Notes: generated from the letters alone by a model not told the origin. Shown: positions 8,576-17,444, counted from the first letter of the stretch. The stretch is 64,000 nt of DNA from Kineobactrum salinum (GCF_010669285.1 NZ_CP048711.1:434001-498000), one strand, 5' to 3'. A program made the numbers and translations.

Positions 8576-8728
8576 GTGGACGGGCGAGCTAAACGAACTC
8601 GAATACGGGCGGATTGGCTTCAACTGGTGGGCTTGGTTATAGCCATCCTGGCGACAATTGGATTGTCAAGGACCGTGTTCGCGATGTTCAACGCAGCTGT
8701 TTCTCTGGTTGCGCAGGTCATGCAATGA
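8576..8728 (+). CDS. Small single-pass membrane protein (50 residues), unknown
   Basis: A GTG at 8576 opens a 50-codon frame: a basic start (DGRAKRTRIRADW), one strong hydrophobic helix (LQLVGLVIAILATIGLS), and a hydrophobic amphipathic tail (MFNAAVSLVAQVMQ). Its TGA at 8726-8728 overlaps the ATG of the next gene at 8725, giving the same ATGA coupling seen between the two CNNM genes. The positive-inside pattern and the overlap support coding. No family is recognised. Confidence 0.45.
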   Translation: MDGRAKRTRIRADWLQLVGLVIAILATIGLSRTVFAMFNAAVSLVAQVMQ

Positions 8729-9021
8729 GAGAGCCTCCGGGTATGAATTTCTTCGCTAGCCGTTGGCGTGGTCAAGTTCCCCTGCGTGTGATGCTGTGGC
8801 GGGACATGCTGGGCACCGGTACCTTGATTAACCTGGTAATGACTTTTTTGGCCCTGATAGCCATCGTGTTAGACGCTCATATCGGACTTGCAGTCGCACT
8901 GCATTTTGCCCCACTCCCTTACAATATTTTCCTGTTTGCGGCCATTTGGCGAGCACCTCGCCTCAACGCCTTCACCGCAACGATTTCGGCCGGGTGGCTC
9001 GCCGCGATGACGCTGCTCTGA
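8725..9021 (+). CDS. Small integral membrane protein, unknown
   Basis: From the ATG overlapping the previous stop the product is 98 residues; an internal ATG at 8743 would give 92. It has a basic, aromatic start (NFFASRWRGQVPLRVMLWRD) and two or three membrane segments (LINLVMTFLALIAIVLD; LAVALHFAPLPYNIFLFAAI; ATISAGWLAAMTLL). I believe similar small proteins exist in other Proteobacteria but know no function. Coupled translation with the upstream small membrane protein and the CNNM pair suggests one operon. Confidence 0.6.
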   Translation: MREPPGMNFFASRWRGQVPLRVMLWRDMLGTGTLINLVMTFLALIAIVLDAHIGLAVALHFAPLPYNIFLFAAIWRAPRLNAFTATISAGWLAAMTLL

Positions 9022-9096
9022 AAGCCCACATGGGTCCTGGAAACTGAATTTATCTTCATTTACCCCCAGTCAACATAACTGCTTAAAGTGATCTGG

Positions 9097-10110
9097 CTAT
9101 GCCTCCGGTTTCCCACGCTGCTTGGGTTCTCTTTTAGGTGGGCTGCCTGGTATCCACCACTCGCTTGCCCTTTGCGCTGCTTCATCTGCTTTCAGGTGTC
9201 TTGTCTTCCATATGGAAAACAGGATGCTGCCACCGATAAGGATCCCGGTTATGAGCAATGCGATTTCGGTAGGAATGACCTTGGTTCCGAACCAGGCGTT
9301 GAGTACCATCTTTACCCCGACGATAACCAGCACCAGCGACAATCCGTACTTCAGATAATGGAAGCGGTGGATGATGCCTGCCAACGCAAAGTAGAGCGCC
9401 CGCAGTCCCAGGATCGCAAATACGTTCGACGTATAGACTATGAAGGGGTCCGTGGTTATGGCGAAGATCGCCGGAATCGAGTCCAGAGCAAAAACAACAT
9501 CTGTTAGTTCGATGAGGATCAGCACCAGGAATAGCGGCGTCATATAACGAACGCCCTCAACCGTCACAAAGAAACGAGACCCCGAGAACTCCTGTGTAAC
9601 CCTAAAACGCCGGCGTATAAACCGCACGATACGGTTGTTATCGACGTCGGGCTCCTGACTGACCGTCACCAGCATTTTAATCCCGGTGAAGACCAGGAAA
9701 GCACCGAAGAAATAGATAACCCAATGGAATGCGTTGATAATCGAAGCGCCAACCAGAATCAGCGTGCCCCGCATCACCAGGGCACCCAGAATGCCCCAGA
9801 AGAGCACACGGTATTGATACTGCAGGGGGACAGCGAAGTGAGTGAAGATCAGCACGAAGACAAAAATATTGTCGACACTAAGGCTCTTTTCAATCAGGTA
9901 ACCGGTGACGAACTGATACCCCTCCGTTTCTCCCATGAAGACAAACATGCCAGCCGCAAATATCATTGCAAGCACGACATAACCAAAGCTGAGCCACAAT
10001 GCATGTCTGACGGTTATCTGCTGTTCACCTCGATGTAAAAAACCGAGATCCAAGGCAAGCAACGCAACGACAAATAGGTTGAACCCTACCCACATCCATA
10101 TTGCGTCCAT
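9097..10110 (-). CDS. TerC/Alx-family integral membrane protein
   Basis: The 337-residue protein is of normal length for the Alx branch of TerC, which includes Mn2+ exporters and tellurite-resistance-associated proteins. About nine membrane segments are visible. The conserved acidic motifs are present: ALLALDLGFLHRG near the N-terminus, EKSLSVDNIFVFVLIF, and ELTDVVFALDSIPAIFAITT, the proposed metal path. The tail is charged (KREPKQRGKPEA). Only 52 bases separate it from the antiporter gene upstream, so the two are probably cotranscribed, with no room for the pH- or Mn-responsive leader known before some relatives. Confidence 0.9.
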   Translation of the reverse strand: MDAIWMWVGFNLFVVALLALDLGFLHRGEQQITVRHALWLSFGYVVLAMIFAAGMFVFMGETEGYQFVTGYLIEKSLSVDNIFVFVLIFTHFAVPLQYQYRVLFWGILGALVMRGTLILVGASIINAFHWVIYFFGAFLVFTGIKMLVTVSQEPDVDNNRIVRFIRRRFRVTQEFSGSRFFVTVEGVRYMTPLFLVLILIELTDVVFALDSIPAIFAITTDPFIVYTSNVFAILGLRALYFALAGIIHRFHYLKYGLSLVLVIVGVKMVLNAWFGTKVIPTEIALLITGILIGGSILFSIWKTRHLKADEAAQRASEWWIPGSPPKREPKQRGKPEA

Positions 10111-10162
10111 CAGTTACCCATCTGCATAAATCGGTGGAATTTTCGGACTATCGGGATTCTGA

Positions 10163-11875
10163 TCAAGCGGCAGGTATCAGACTTACCGTACTGATTCGAT
10201 GACCAAGCATATTGCTGACCTGAATCCGTATGCCTTCAATCATCAACTCCGACCCCACTGAGGGCTCTCTATCGGCCAACTCTCTTTTGATCATCTGGTC
10301 CAGAGTCAGCCCGCCTTCCTCCCCCAGGTAAATGCCATAGGAGCCCAAGACATCATCAATTCGGGTGCTGCCTTTCAGACGGAGTTTGCCGGATGGCAGC
10401 TCACTGCGGCTTACTTCCAGCGCCTGCGAAAAAACACAGTCGACGAAAGGCCGTATGTCCGGACGGAGAACGACGAATAGATGATCTCCAGCGTACAACC
10501 GCGTTGAGCCCCGGGGTGGAATCACATCCGACGCGCGGGTGATCATTGCCACCACGGTGCTGTCTGGCAGTGCCATCCTCGACAGCAGGCGACCCGCTGC
10601 TCTTGGATTTTCGCCCAGCGTGTATTCCACAATTTCCGCATCTACATCGCCCAACGCTGTGATCTCCAGAGTCGCGGCGGGCTGCGCCGGGGGCTTGTCC
10701 GTCAGGCCGAGCTTTCGCGCAGCCCACGGCAGCGTTGAGCCCTGAACGGTTGCAGAGATAAGCACAACGAAGAATACGACGTTGAAGATGAGCGGGGCCT
10801 CAGGCAGGCCAAAAATTAACGGAAAAATGGCCAGAATAATAGGCACTGACCCCCGTAATCCCACCCAGGACACCAGTGCTATTTCCCGACTATTGAAACC
10901 AAACGCCTTTAACACCGGCGCCACCACCGCCGGCCTGGCGACAAAGACAAGAACCAGAGCGATCATCAGGCCTTCCAGCCAGACCTCCAGCAACGACAAA
11001 GGATTAACAAGCAGCCCCAGCACAACGAACATGGTGATCTGGCTAAGCCAGGCCATGCCGTCATGAAACAGGAAGGTACTTCGCTGAAACACAAAACGGC
11101 TGTTGCCCACAATCACCCCGGCAATAAAGATGGCCAGGAACCCACTCCCCCCAAGATTGGCAGCGATGCCAAAGGCCAACAGGCCACAGGCAGTCACCAT
11201 CACCGGGTACAGACCGGCAGCTACCAAATGAATTCGATTGATCACTTGTACGGAAAGCCACCCGACAGCCAGTCCGACGACAGCGCCGATACCCATCTGC
11301 ATGACAAATAACTGGAGCAGGCCTGCCCCAACCGCCATGTCGTTTACCAGTATCTCCAGTAGGCCGACCGTGAGGAAGATAGCCATGGGGTCGTTGGATG
11401 CGCTTTCGATTTCCAGCGTGGATTTCAGGCGCCGGTTAATATGAATACCCGCATTGCGCAGCAGTGAAAACACGGCGGCCGCGTCGGTGGAGCCGACAAT
11501 GGCGCCGAGCAACAGTCCTTGCAGCATCGGCAGGTCGAGAATATAGGCGGCTGCAAGCCCGGTTATTGCAGCTGTGACCAGCACTCCGAGGGTCGCCAGC
11601 ACGGAGGCGGGCTTCCACACCAGTTTTATTGAAGCAATCGGTGTCTGAAGACCGCCATCAAAGAGGATCATGGCCAGCGCCAGGGTGCCCAGGGCGTGGG
11701 CGGCATTCGGGTTGTCGAACTTAATGCCCCCGATGCCGCTCTCACCCGCCAACATCCCGGTCAGCAGGAACAATACCAGCACCGGCAGGCCAAGCCGAGC
11801 CGACAGTTTGCTCGACACAATGCCAAACAGGATCAGAATGGCCGCCAGAAGTATCAGCTGGTCAATGGCAAACAT
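10163..11875 (-). CDS. cvrA: K+/H+ antiporter, NhaP2/CvrA type
   Basis: The 570-residue CPA1-type antiporter has 12-13 membrane segments in residues 1-390, with the transport motifs GSTDAAAVFSLLRN and IESASNDPMAIFL (ND pair). A TrkA_C-like domain (about 400-480; ITALGDVDAEIVEYTLGEN) and a C-terminal CorC_HlyC-type domain (about 490-565) follow, the architecture of NhaP2/CvrA, which exchanges K+ (or Na+) for protons across the inner membrane. It sits between terC and secDF on the same strand. The exact ion cannot be read from the sequence. Confidence 0.9.
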   Translation of the reverse strand: MFAIDQLILLAAILILFGIVSSKLSARLGLPVLVLFLLTGMLAGESGIGGIKFDNPNAAHALGTLALAMILFDGGLQTPIASIKLVWKPASVLATLGVLVTAAITGLAAAYILDLPMLQGLLLGAIVGSTDAAAVFSLLRNAGIHINRRLKSTLEIESASNDPMAIFLTVGLLEILVNDMAVGAGLLQLFVMQMGIGAVVGLAVGWLSVQVINRIHLVAAGLYPVMVTACGLLAFGIAANLGGSGFLAIFIAGVIVGNSRFVFQRSTFLFHDGMAWLSQITMFVVLGLLVNPLSLLEVWLEGLMIALVLVFVARPAVVAPVLKAFGFNSREIALVSWVGLRGSVPIILAIFPLIFGLPEAPLIFNVVFFVVLISATVQGSTLPWAARKLGLTDKPPAQPAATLEITALGDVDAEIVEYTLGENPRAAGRLLSRMALPDSTVVAMITRASDVIPPRGSTRLYAGDHLFVVLRPDIRPFVDCVFSQALEVSRSELPSGKLRLKGSTRIDDVLGSYGIYLGEEGGLTLDQMIKRELADREPSVGSELMIEGIRIQVSNMLGHRISTVSLIPAA

Positions 11876-11923
11876 GCATTGTCACCTTGTTTAACCGTGT
11901 CTGCCTTGGCATCAGTAACCTCC

Positions 11924-14446
11924 TTAGGGTATGAGTTCCAGTTCCTTGCGAATTTCCTCGGCCGTCGGCCGCAACTGGGGCAGCCCCTTCCTGGCCCGCC
12001 GCTGACCCAGATAATACAGGATCGGCGACGCAATAAAGACCGAGGAGCTGGTGCCAATCACAATGCCGAACAGCATAGGCAAGGCAAAACTCGCCACGGC
12101 CGCTCCACCGGCAAGGCCCATGGGCAACAGTGCCAGAAAGGTCGTTACTGAGGTAAACACGGTGCGTGTCAATGTTGAGGAGATACTCTCGTTTAACAGC
12201 TCCAGCATTGGCCGATCGGGTGTTATTCGCATGTTTTCGCGGATGCGGTCAAACACCACCACCTTATCGTTAACTGAATATCCCATCAGCGCAAGCAGCG
12301 CCGCGACCGCTGTCAGGTTGAACTCCACGCCAGCAAGGGCGAAAAATCCGATGGTTTTGGTGAGATCCAGCGCAATGGTTAGTGTTGCGGCCCAAGCGAA
12401 ATGGGACTCGAAGCGGAACCAAAGGTACGCCAACATACCGGCACCGGCCAACAGGATGGCCAGAATGGTGGCATCACTGAAGCCACCGCTGACTTTCGGC
12501 CCCACCATATCCACCTTCGGGAATTCGGCATTCGGCTCGACCGCTGTGACCGCGGTTTTGAGCAATGCCACCTGTCCCCCCGTCGCGCCCGGTGCGCCCT
12601 GGTCTGCTGGCAGACGGATGAGAAAGCGCCCCTCAGCGCCAGCTTCCTGAATAGCAGCGTCCTCAAGGTCTTGCGCCTGCAGAGTGGTTCGCAGTTGATC
12701 CACGGTTAACCCTTGGGCCTGTACCTCCACAACCGTACCGCCGGTAAAATCAACGCCGTATTCCAGCCCCGGCTGCACAAACAGAGCGATCGCCGCAATG
12801 GAGAGCACTGCCGATACCACGAGACCTATCACGCGACCGCGCATGAAATTCACGCCCCGCTCACTCAGGCGGTCAAGCAAGGCAATGCCTGAAATCATCA
12901 AAGGTTCCCGCTCACAGCCTCGGATGCGCCACTCCATAATCAGGCGGGTGACCGCTATCGCCGTGAACAGGGAAGTCACCAGCCCTATACCAATGGTGAC
13001 GGCAAAGCCTCGGACCGGACCACTGCCAAACAGGAACAGCAGACTGACCGCGATCAGGGTAGTGACGTTGGAGTCCAAAATCGTCCTGTAGGCCTTGCCA
13101 AATCCCTCTCGTAGGGCAATCCAGGCTGGCTTGCCCCGGCGGGATTCTTCGCGGATACGCTCGTTGATCAGAATATTGGCATCCACCGCCATGCCAATGG
13201 TGAGGATAATTCCGGCAATACCCGGTAGGGTCAGGGTTGCCCCCAGCAGGCTCAATATACCGAAGACCAGCCCAATGTTCACCGTCAGTCCCACACAGGC
13301 GATTAGCCCCCAGCGTCCGTAAAGCCCTATCATGAAGGCAATCACCATGGCTGCGCCCAGCACACCGGTGGTCAGTCCCATGGCGATGGCGTCACTGCCC
13401 AGGTCAGGGCCAACTGTACGTTCCTCTACCACATGCAAGGGGGCCGGCAAGGCGCCAGCCCGTAGCAGCAGGGCCAGGTTACTGGCTTCTTTTGTGGTAA
13501 ATCCACCGCTGATCTCCCCGCTAGCGCCAATGGCGCTGCGGATCACCGGCGCTGTAATCACTTCACCATCCAGCACGATGGCCAGGGGCCGACCAATATT
13601 ATTCCCGGTCATGTCCCCAAACAACCGGGCACCTTTGTCGTCCAGTTTGAAATTGACTGTCGGTTCGTTCGTATCCGGATTGAAGGCCATGCGGGCATCG
13701 CGGATGTGCTCGCCTGCCATCGCGACCCGTTTTTCCAGTTTATATTGCCTGTCTTCATAGGCTCCCGGCAGAGTGGTCGTTGCTATATCTTTCTCCGCCG
13801 TCTCCCGGGCAGCCCAGTGGAACGTCATTTTCGCCGTGGTACCGAGCAATTCACGGATCTCGCTCGGGTCGGCAACTCCCGGCATCTGTACCAGAATCCC
13901 ATCGCTGCCCTGGCGAGTGATACTGGGCTCTACCAGTCCAGTTTCGTCCAGCCGCCGCCTGACCACTTCCAGGCTTCGCTCCACCGCATCCCGGGAAACA
14001 CTCTCGCGCCAGGACTCGGTTAGAGTCAGCACCAGGCGCCCGCCGTTGGCATCAACGTCGAACCGGCGCGTGCCATCCGGCGTATCCATGGCCAGCTCAC
14101 GAGCAAGGTCGGCCGCTTGGGACACCCGGTCGGGCTGACGCACCGGCAGTTCTATACCCTTATTGGTAATCTGGACTCGCCCGTAGCGAACGCCCACCTC
14201 ACGTAGGGATGTCGTCAATTCGCCGGCAACCGCTTCGTGCTCGCTGGCAAACAGTTCCTGGATATCCGCTTCCAGAAGCAGGTGTGAGCCACCCTGAAGG
14301 TCCAGCCCCAGGGAAATGGTGTTCCGCTGGTACCAGTCCGGCAACTTCTCGGACACAGTGGGGGAAAGAAGGTTTGGTAACGCACTCAACAACCCGAGCA
14401 CAGTCACCAGCCCGTAGACTACGGCTCGTAAATGCAACGATTTCAT
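11924..14446 (-). CDS. secDF: Protein translocase SecD-SecF fusion
   Basis: The 840-residue protein joins SecD (about residues 1-500) to SecF (about 535-840). SecD features are SLGLDLQGGSHLLLEADI after the first helix, the periplasmic P1 domain, and six helices with GIILTIGMAVDANILINERI. SecF features are YGVDFTGGTVVEVQ, and MGYSVNDKVVVFDRIREN in the membrane part. SecDF uses the proton or Na+ gradient to pull exported proteins from SecYEG. Most gammaproteobacteria have separate secD and secF next to yajC and tgt; none of those partners is here, and a separate secF lies 0.7 kb upstream. This is probably a second, accessory SecDF. Confidence 0.9.
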   Translation of the reverse strand: MKSLHLRAVVYGLVTVLGLLSALPNLLSPTVSEKLPDWYQRNTISLGLDLQGGSHLLLEADIQELFASEHEAVAGELTTSLREVGVRYGRVQITNKGIELPVRQPDRVSQAADLARELAMDTPDGTRRFDVDANGGRLVLTLTESWRESVSRDAVERSLEVVRRRLDETGLVEPSITRQGSDGILVQMPGVADPSEIRELLGTTAKMTFHWAARETAEKDIATTTLPGAYEDRQYKLEKRVAMAGEHIRDARMAFNPDTNEPTVNFKLDDKGARLFGDMTGNNIGRPLAIVLDGEVITAPVIRSAIGASGEISGGFTTKEASNLALLLRAGALPAPLHVVEERTVGPDLGSDAIAMGLTTGVLGAAMVIAFMIGLYGRWGLIACVGLTVNIGLVFGILSLLGATLTLPGIAGIILTIGMAVDANILINERIREESRRGKPAWIALREGFGKAYRTILDSNVTTLIAVSLLFLFGSGPVRGFAVTIGIGLVTSLFTAIAVTRLIMEWRIRGCEREPLMISGIALLDRLSERGVNFMRGRVIGLVVSAVLSIAAIALFVQPGLEYGVDFTGGTVVEVQAQGLTVDQLRTTLQAQDLEDAAIQEAGAEGRFLIRLPADQGAPGATGGQVALLKTAVTAVEPNAEFPKVDMVGPKVSGGFSDATILAILLAGAGMLAYLWFRFESHFAWAATLTIALDLTKTIGFFALAGVEFNLTAVAALLALMGYSVNDKVVVFDRIRENMRITPDRPMLELLNESISSTLTRTVFTSVTTFLALLPMGLAGGAAVASFALPMLFGIVIGTSSSVFIASPILYYLGQRRARKGLPQLRPTAEEIRKELELIP

Positions 14447-14517
14447 GGCTAATCCTCAAAGAAAACATCACTATCCGGTATGACTGCCTGGATGCACAGC
14501 CATGGAGAAGCGGAGGA

Positions 14518-14904
14518 CTACACCAGAGGGGGTGCGCGAAGAAGGGGGGTCAGAAAACGAGTGGCTGCCGGTGGAACTCTCGCACCCGCGGTAATGATGC
14601 AGGTATTGCGACAAAGCTCGGCCCACAAGACCATCGGATTGTCACGTGACCAGTCGGGAAGGTCCGGATCACCATCCGCTGCAGCATCGTTCTTGGAGTT
14701 GCCACTTGGCGCCCTGATAGACTCGTTGTGGCTGGCAACAACCAGGTGATCCAGGGTTCCGATCAACCCATGATCTACCCGGGCTGCTGAGGCTTGCTGG
14801 TGGGTAATTGAGGAGAGGAAAGCAAGTAGCAATGCCAGTAATGGAAACACTACCAGAGGCATTTGGATCCTTCCGCGAACGAAGCGATGGTTGCCGTTGG
14901 TCAT
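14518..14904 (-). CDS. Hypothetical exported protein between secF and secDF
   Basis: The frame encodes 128 residues (about 114 if translation begins at the internal MPLVVF). A hydrophobic segment (LVVFPLLALLLAFLSSIT) ends in QASAA, compatible with a signal peptide or anchor. The rest is polar with two cysteines (AELCRNTCIITAG) and a proline-rich end (LRAPPLV). No family is recognised. Position between two Sec genes on the same strand suggests co-expression. The tail pattern loosely resembles that of the small protein at 16263 (GATGSAV...PQAPPAL). Confidence 0.4.
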   Translation of the reverse strand: MTNGNHRFVRGRIQMPLVVFPLLALLLAFLSSITHQQASAARVDHGLIGTLDHLVVASHNESIRAPSGNSKNDAAADGDPDLPDWSRDNPMVLWAELCRNTCIITAGARVPPAATRFLTPLLRAPPLV

Positions 14905-15150
14905 GCTACTGTCTCAATATGACGCAATCGATCTTGGAGTGTGAACTTACCGAAGTCAACGAATTTATCGGTCTCTGCTCGCTCTGGGTAGCCGGGCGTT
15001 TCACCTGTTCCTGATTCTGGTGTTCATGCGGAAAGCTCCGCTTTCCGTGTACAAGGATGGCTACCTAATTGCCGCGCAAAATATTGTTAACGACGACATT
15101 GGCATAGCGAGTTCGGCTTGGCCCACATGAGCCGCCCTGGCACCGAGTCG

Positions 15151-16065
15151 TCAGGGCATTTGGTCATCGTGATCAAGGCCTTCTTTCACCGGCACCATCA
15201 GATCCTGCCGGGTCACCCCCAGGAGCAGCAGGAAGCTGGAGGCCATATAGATAGAGGAGTAGGTACCCACCGCCACCCCCACCAGCAACGCCACCGCAAA
15301 GCCGAAGATCATGTCGCCCCCGAATAGCGCGAGGGCCACCAGCACCAGCACTGTAGTCAGTGAAGTGACCAGTGTTCGGCCCAGTGTCTCCGACAGAGAG
15401 GTATTGATGGTCACGATCGCTGAGGTATCCCGCAGTTTCCGGAAATTCTCGCGGATGCGATCAAAGACCACAATGGTGTCATTGATCGAATAGCCAATCA
15501 CGGCCAGTATTGCGGCCAAAACCGTCAGATTGAACTCCAGGCCTGTCACTGAGAAAAACCCCAGCGTGATAATCACGTCGTGTACCAGCGCAATGACAGC
15601 TGCCACGGCAAACTTGGATTGAAACCGGAACGAGATGTAGAGCATGATCAGGCCGGAGGCCAACAGCATTGCAAGGCCGCCCTGTTCGCGCAGTTCGTCG
15701 CCCACCTGCGGACCGACAAACTCAGTCCGACGCAGCTCCACTTCGCCGGCAAAGCCGCCCTGGAGCGTCTGTAGTAACGCAGGCCCGTCAGCCTCCGACG
15801 CACCCTGGGGTAGGCGTATCATCACGTCGCGGTCGCTGCCGTAGGCCACGACGATGGCACCGGCAAAGCCGCTGTCCTGGAGCAGGGTGCGAATGCCCCC
15901 GAGGTCGGCGGTGTCGTTATAGTGCACCTCCACCAGGGTGCCGCCCGTGAAGTCCAGCCCCCAGTTGAGTTGGCGGGTAATAAATGAACCGATCGAAACC
16001 AGAATCAGCAGTAGCGATACTGCCAGGGCCAGCTTGCGGGAACCCATGAAATCAATGATTTTCAT
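15151..16065 (-). CDS. secF: Protein translocase subunit SecF
   Basis: The 304-residue protein is a complete SecF: first helix, then LNWGLDFTGGTLVEVHY, a short periplasmic domain, and five helices with FNLTVLAAILAVIGYSIND and TIVVFDRIRENFRKL. It normally pairs with SecD, yet no separate secD adjoins it; the SecD-SecF fusion downstream carries its own SecF part. It may form a SecD-SecF-SecF complex or replace the fusion's SecF half. Start ATG at 16065 is preceded by AAGGAG-like sequence. Confidence 0.92.
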   Translation of the reverse strand: MKIIDFMGSRKLALAVSLLLILVSIGSFITRQLNWGLDFTGGTLVEVHYNDTADLGGIRTLLQDSGFAGAIVVAYGSDRDVMIRLPQGASEADGPALLQTLQGGFAGEVELRRTEFVGPQVGDELREQGGLAMLLASGLIMLYISFRFQSKFAVAAVIALVHDVIITLGFFSVTGLEFNLTVLAAILAVIGYSINDTIVVFDRIRENFRKLRDTSAIVTINTSLSETLGRTLVTSLTTVLVLVALALFGGDMIFGFAVALLVGVAVGTYSSIYMASSFLLLLGVTRQDLMVPVKEGLDHDDQMP

Positions 16066-16123
16066 AAGGAGAACCCGGTGGTATTCAGCAACAGGTAGGC
16101 ATGGGTTGCGTTTTCGGCGGGGT

Positions 16124-16143
16124 ACAGGGCCGCTTCGGCCCTG
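16124..16143. terminator. Perfect hairpin between small protein gene and secF
   Basis: ACAGGGCCG, loop CTT, CGGCCCTGT forms a nine-pair stem. On the plus strand it is followed by only a short T run, so it is at best a weak terminator or attenuator between the gene at 16263 and secF. Confidence 0.35.
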
Positions 16144-16262
16144 TTTATCCTCATCGGATGAAGGCGATTGCTCATTGTCGATTTCTCACTCAGATGTCAG
16201 TCGGCACGGTCAGCCGCCCGCTGGCCTGGGCCAGTCGGTGACTCAACATGCGGGAAAAGAGA

Positions 16263-16592
16263 TCAGGTGAGAGCGGGAGGTGCCTGTGGCAGCACTGGGT
16301 AGCTGGCTATCCGGATAGGGTGGGTAACGGCAGAGCCGGTAGCTCCCGCCACCAGCGCGGAGGACGCTCGAAAAGTGAATGGGTGGGTCTCGCCACGGAC
16401 GTAGGGGGTATCCCCTGACGGGCTGTCGCCGATACCGAGCAGAAAGAGGGGTGAGCGGTCCCCAAGCTGTTCAAACAGTCCTTCTTCGGCTGCCGGTGCG
16501 CTCCAGGTCGTAGACCACACCGCCATGCCTGTGACCAGCAGGAGGCATAAGCCCAGCTGGAAAAGTGTCTTGCCGCGGGTGGACGATGTCAT
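16263..16592 (-). CDS. Hypothetical exported protein upstream of secF
   Basis: From the ATG at 16592, preceded by AAGG, the product has 109 residues (116 from an alternative ATG at 16613). A basic start (TSSTRGK) and hydrophobic core (LFQLGLCLLLVTGMAVW) form a signal peptide or anchor; the rest is polar, with GLFEQLGDRSPLFLLGIGD and a proline-rich end. No family is recognised. It reads in the same direction as secF and secDF and may belong to their unit. Confidence 0.4.
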   Translation of the reverse strand: MTSSTRGKTLFQLGLCLLLVTGMAVWSTTWSAPAAEEGLFEQLGDRSPLFLLGIGDSPSGDTPYVRGETHPFTFRASSALVAGATGSAVTHPIRIASYPVLPQAPPALT

Positions 16593-16989
16593 GGAGATGC
16601 CTTGAACAAACATGAATTACTGCGGGTTTATTAGACCACAGTCGTTCGCCGCGGCGGAAGCGCTATTTTCGTGACCCAATTGGCGAGTAGGAAGTTCCAT
16701 CAAAAAGGTTGCTCATGCCAAATACATAACCTCGCCCTACAAACAACTTTCAACGACGTCTGTCAGACACAACTCCTACAGGCTGGTAGGGACTATAAAG
16801 GTGCCCCGGGACCTCGGTCCTCTCGCCAATAATTGGAGCAACAGTGTCGATTGAGATTCTCGTTAGTGTCTAACGTGAAAGCCGCTTTGCGGCCGTGGTC
16901 GCTGCCGTTACTTTCAAGTCGTCGTCATAGATGTCGGGATAAATGAAAAAGTTATTGTAGGCTATTGATTTTGTGTAGGTAGTGGAGAC
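16593..16989. other. Intergenic region before the hisI remnant
   Basis: I see no gene here. The hisI-like reading fades out left of about 16960, so the join between accessory DNA and the old histidine genes probably lies within this stretch. No insertion-sequence end, attachment site or rho-independent terminator could be identified. Confidence 0.4.
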
Positions 16990-17117
16990 TTAGGTCGGCG
17001 ATTACCTGCCATACCGGCCGCCAGCACTATCGCTACCAACGCGGGAATTCAGGCAGCGGGCAGGTCGCGGAAAAAGTCCTGAAATCGCCACAAGAAATCT
17101 ACGGGGTGCCAGAATGA
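16990..17117 (+). pseudogene. hisI: Remnant of hisI (phosphoribosyl-AMP cyclohydrolase), C-terminal part only
   Basis: From about 17001 the plus strand reads ITCHTGRQHYRYQR and ends VAEKVLKSPQEIYGVPE before TGA at 17115-17117. CHTGR and the VLKxPxEIY ending are hallmarks of HisI, which opens the ring of phosphoribosyl-AMP in histidine synthesis. Upstream, the matching region (DF, VVVE) is cut by stops (TAG at 16975 and 16990) and a shift, and the N-terminal two thirds with the SR/WxKGExSG motif are absent. Its stop overlaps the hisE ATG (ATGA), the usual hisI-hisE order before tatA. Confidence 0.75.
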
Positions 17118-17427
17118 GTGATATTCTGCCACATCTAGGATCGCATGCTGGCGCAGCGCACAGGTAGATCCAGCCAGTTGCTATGTTGCCAGCCTGCATC
17201 ACCAGGGTCTGAACAGGATTCTGGAGAAGGGGGGTGAGAAGGCGACGGAGGTCATCCTGGCGAAGGATGTAGGTGATGATCCCCGCGCCCTGGCCGCTGA
17301 GGTCGCGGACCTGTGGTTCCAAACCCTGGTGATGCTGACCCATCTCAATCTCGACTCCGCCGCCGTGCTGGAATGCCTGCAAGGCGTCCCGCGGTTAGCA
17401 GCGGAGTTTTGGCAACGGCATGACTGA
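17114..17427 (+). pseudogene. hisE: Frameshifted hisE (phosphoribosyl-ATP pyrophosphatase)
   Basis: The ATG at 17114 begins MSDILPHL; dropping one G at 17138-17139 continues DRMLAQRT, and dropping one G at 17163-17164 continues VDPASCYVASLHHQGLNRIL, then EKGGEKATEVILAKD, ALAAEVADLWFQTLVMLTHL and a TGA at 17425. This is HisE, which hydrolyses phosphoribosyl-ATP. Besides the two shifts, the usual KxGEExxE motif reads KGGEKATE, losing a metal-binding glutamate. The gene lies 17 bases before tatA, as in many gammaproteobacteria. Confidence 0.8.
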
Positions 17428-17444
17428 ATATTACGGAGACTGAC

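Noticed and set aside
10111-10162. Mn- or pH-responsive riboswitch before the TerC gene
   Set aside because: Only 52 bases separate the gene from the antiporter gene upstream, too short for such a leader, and no matching structure is seen.
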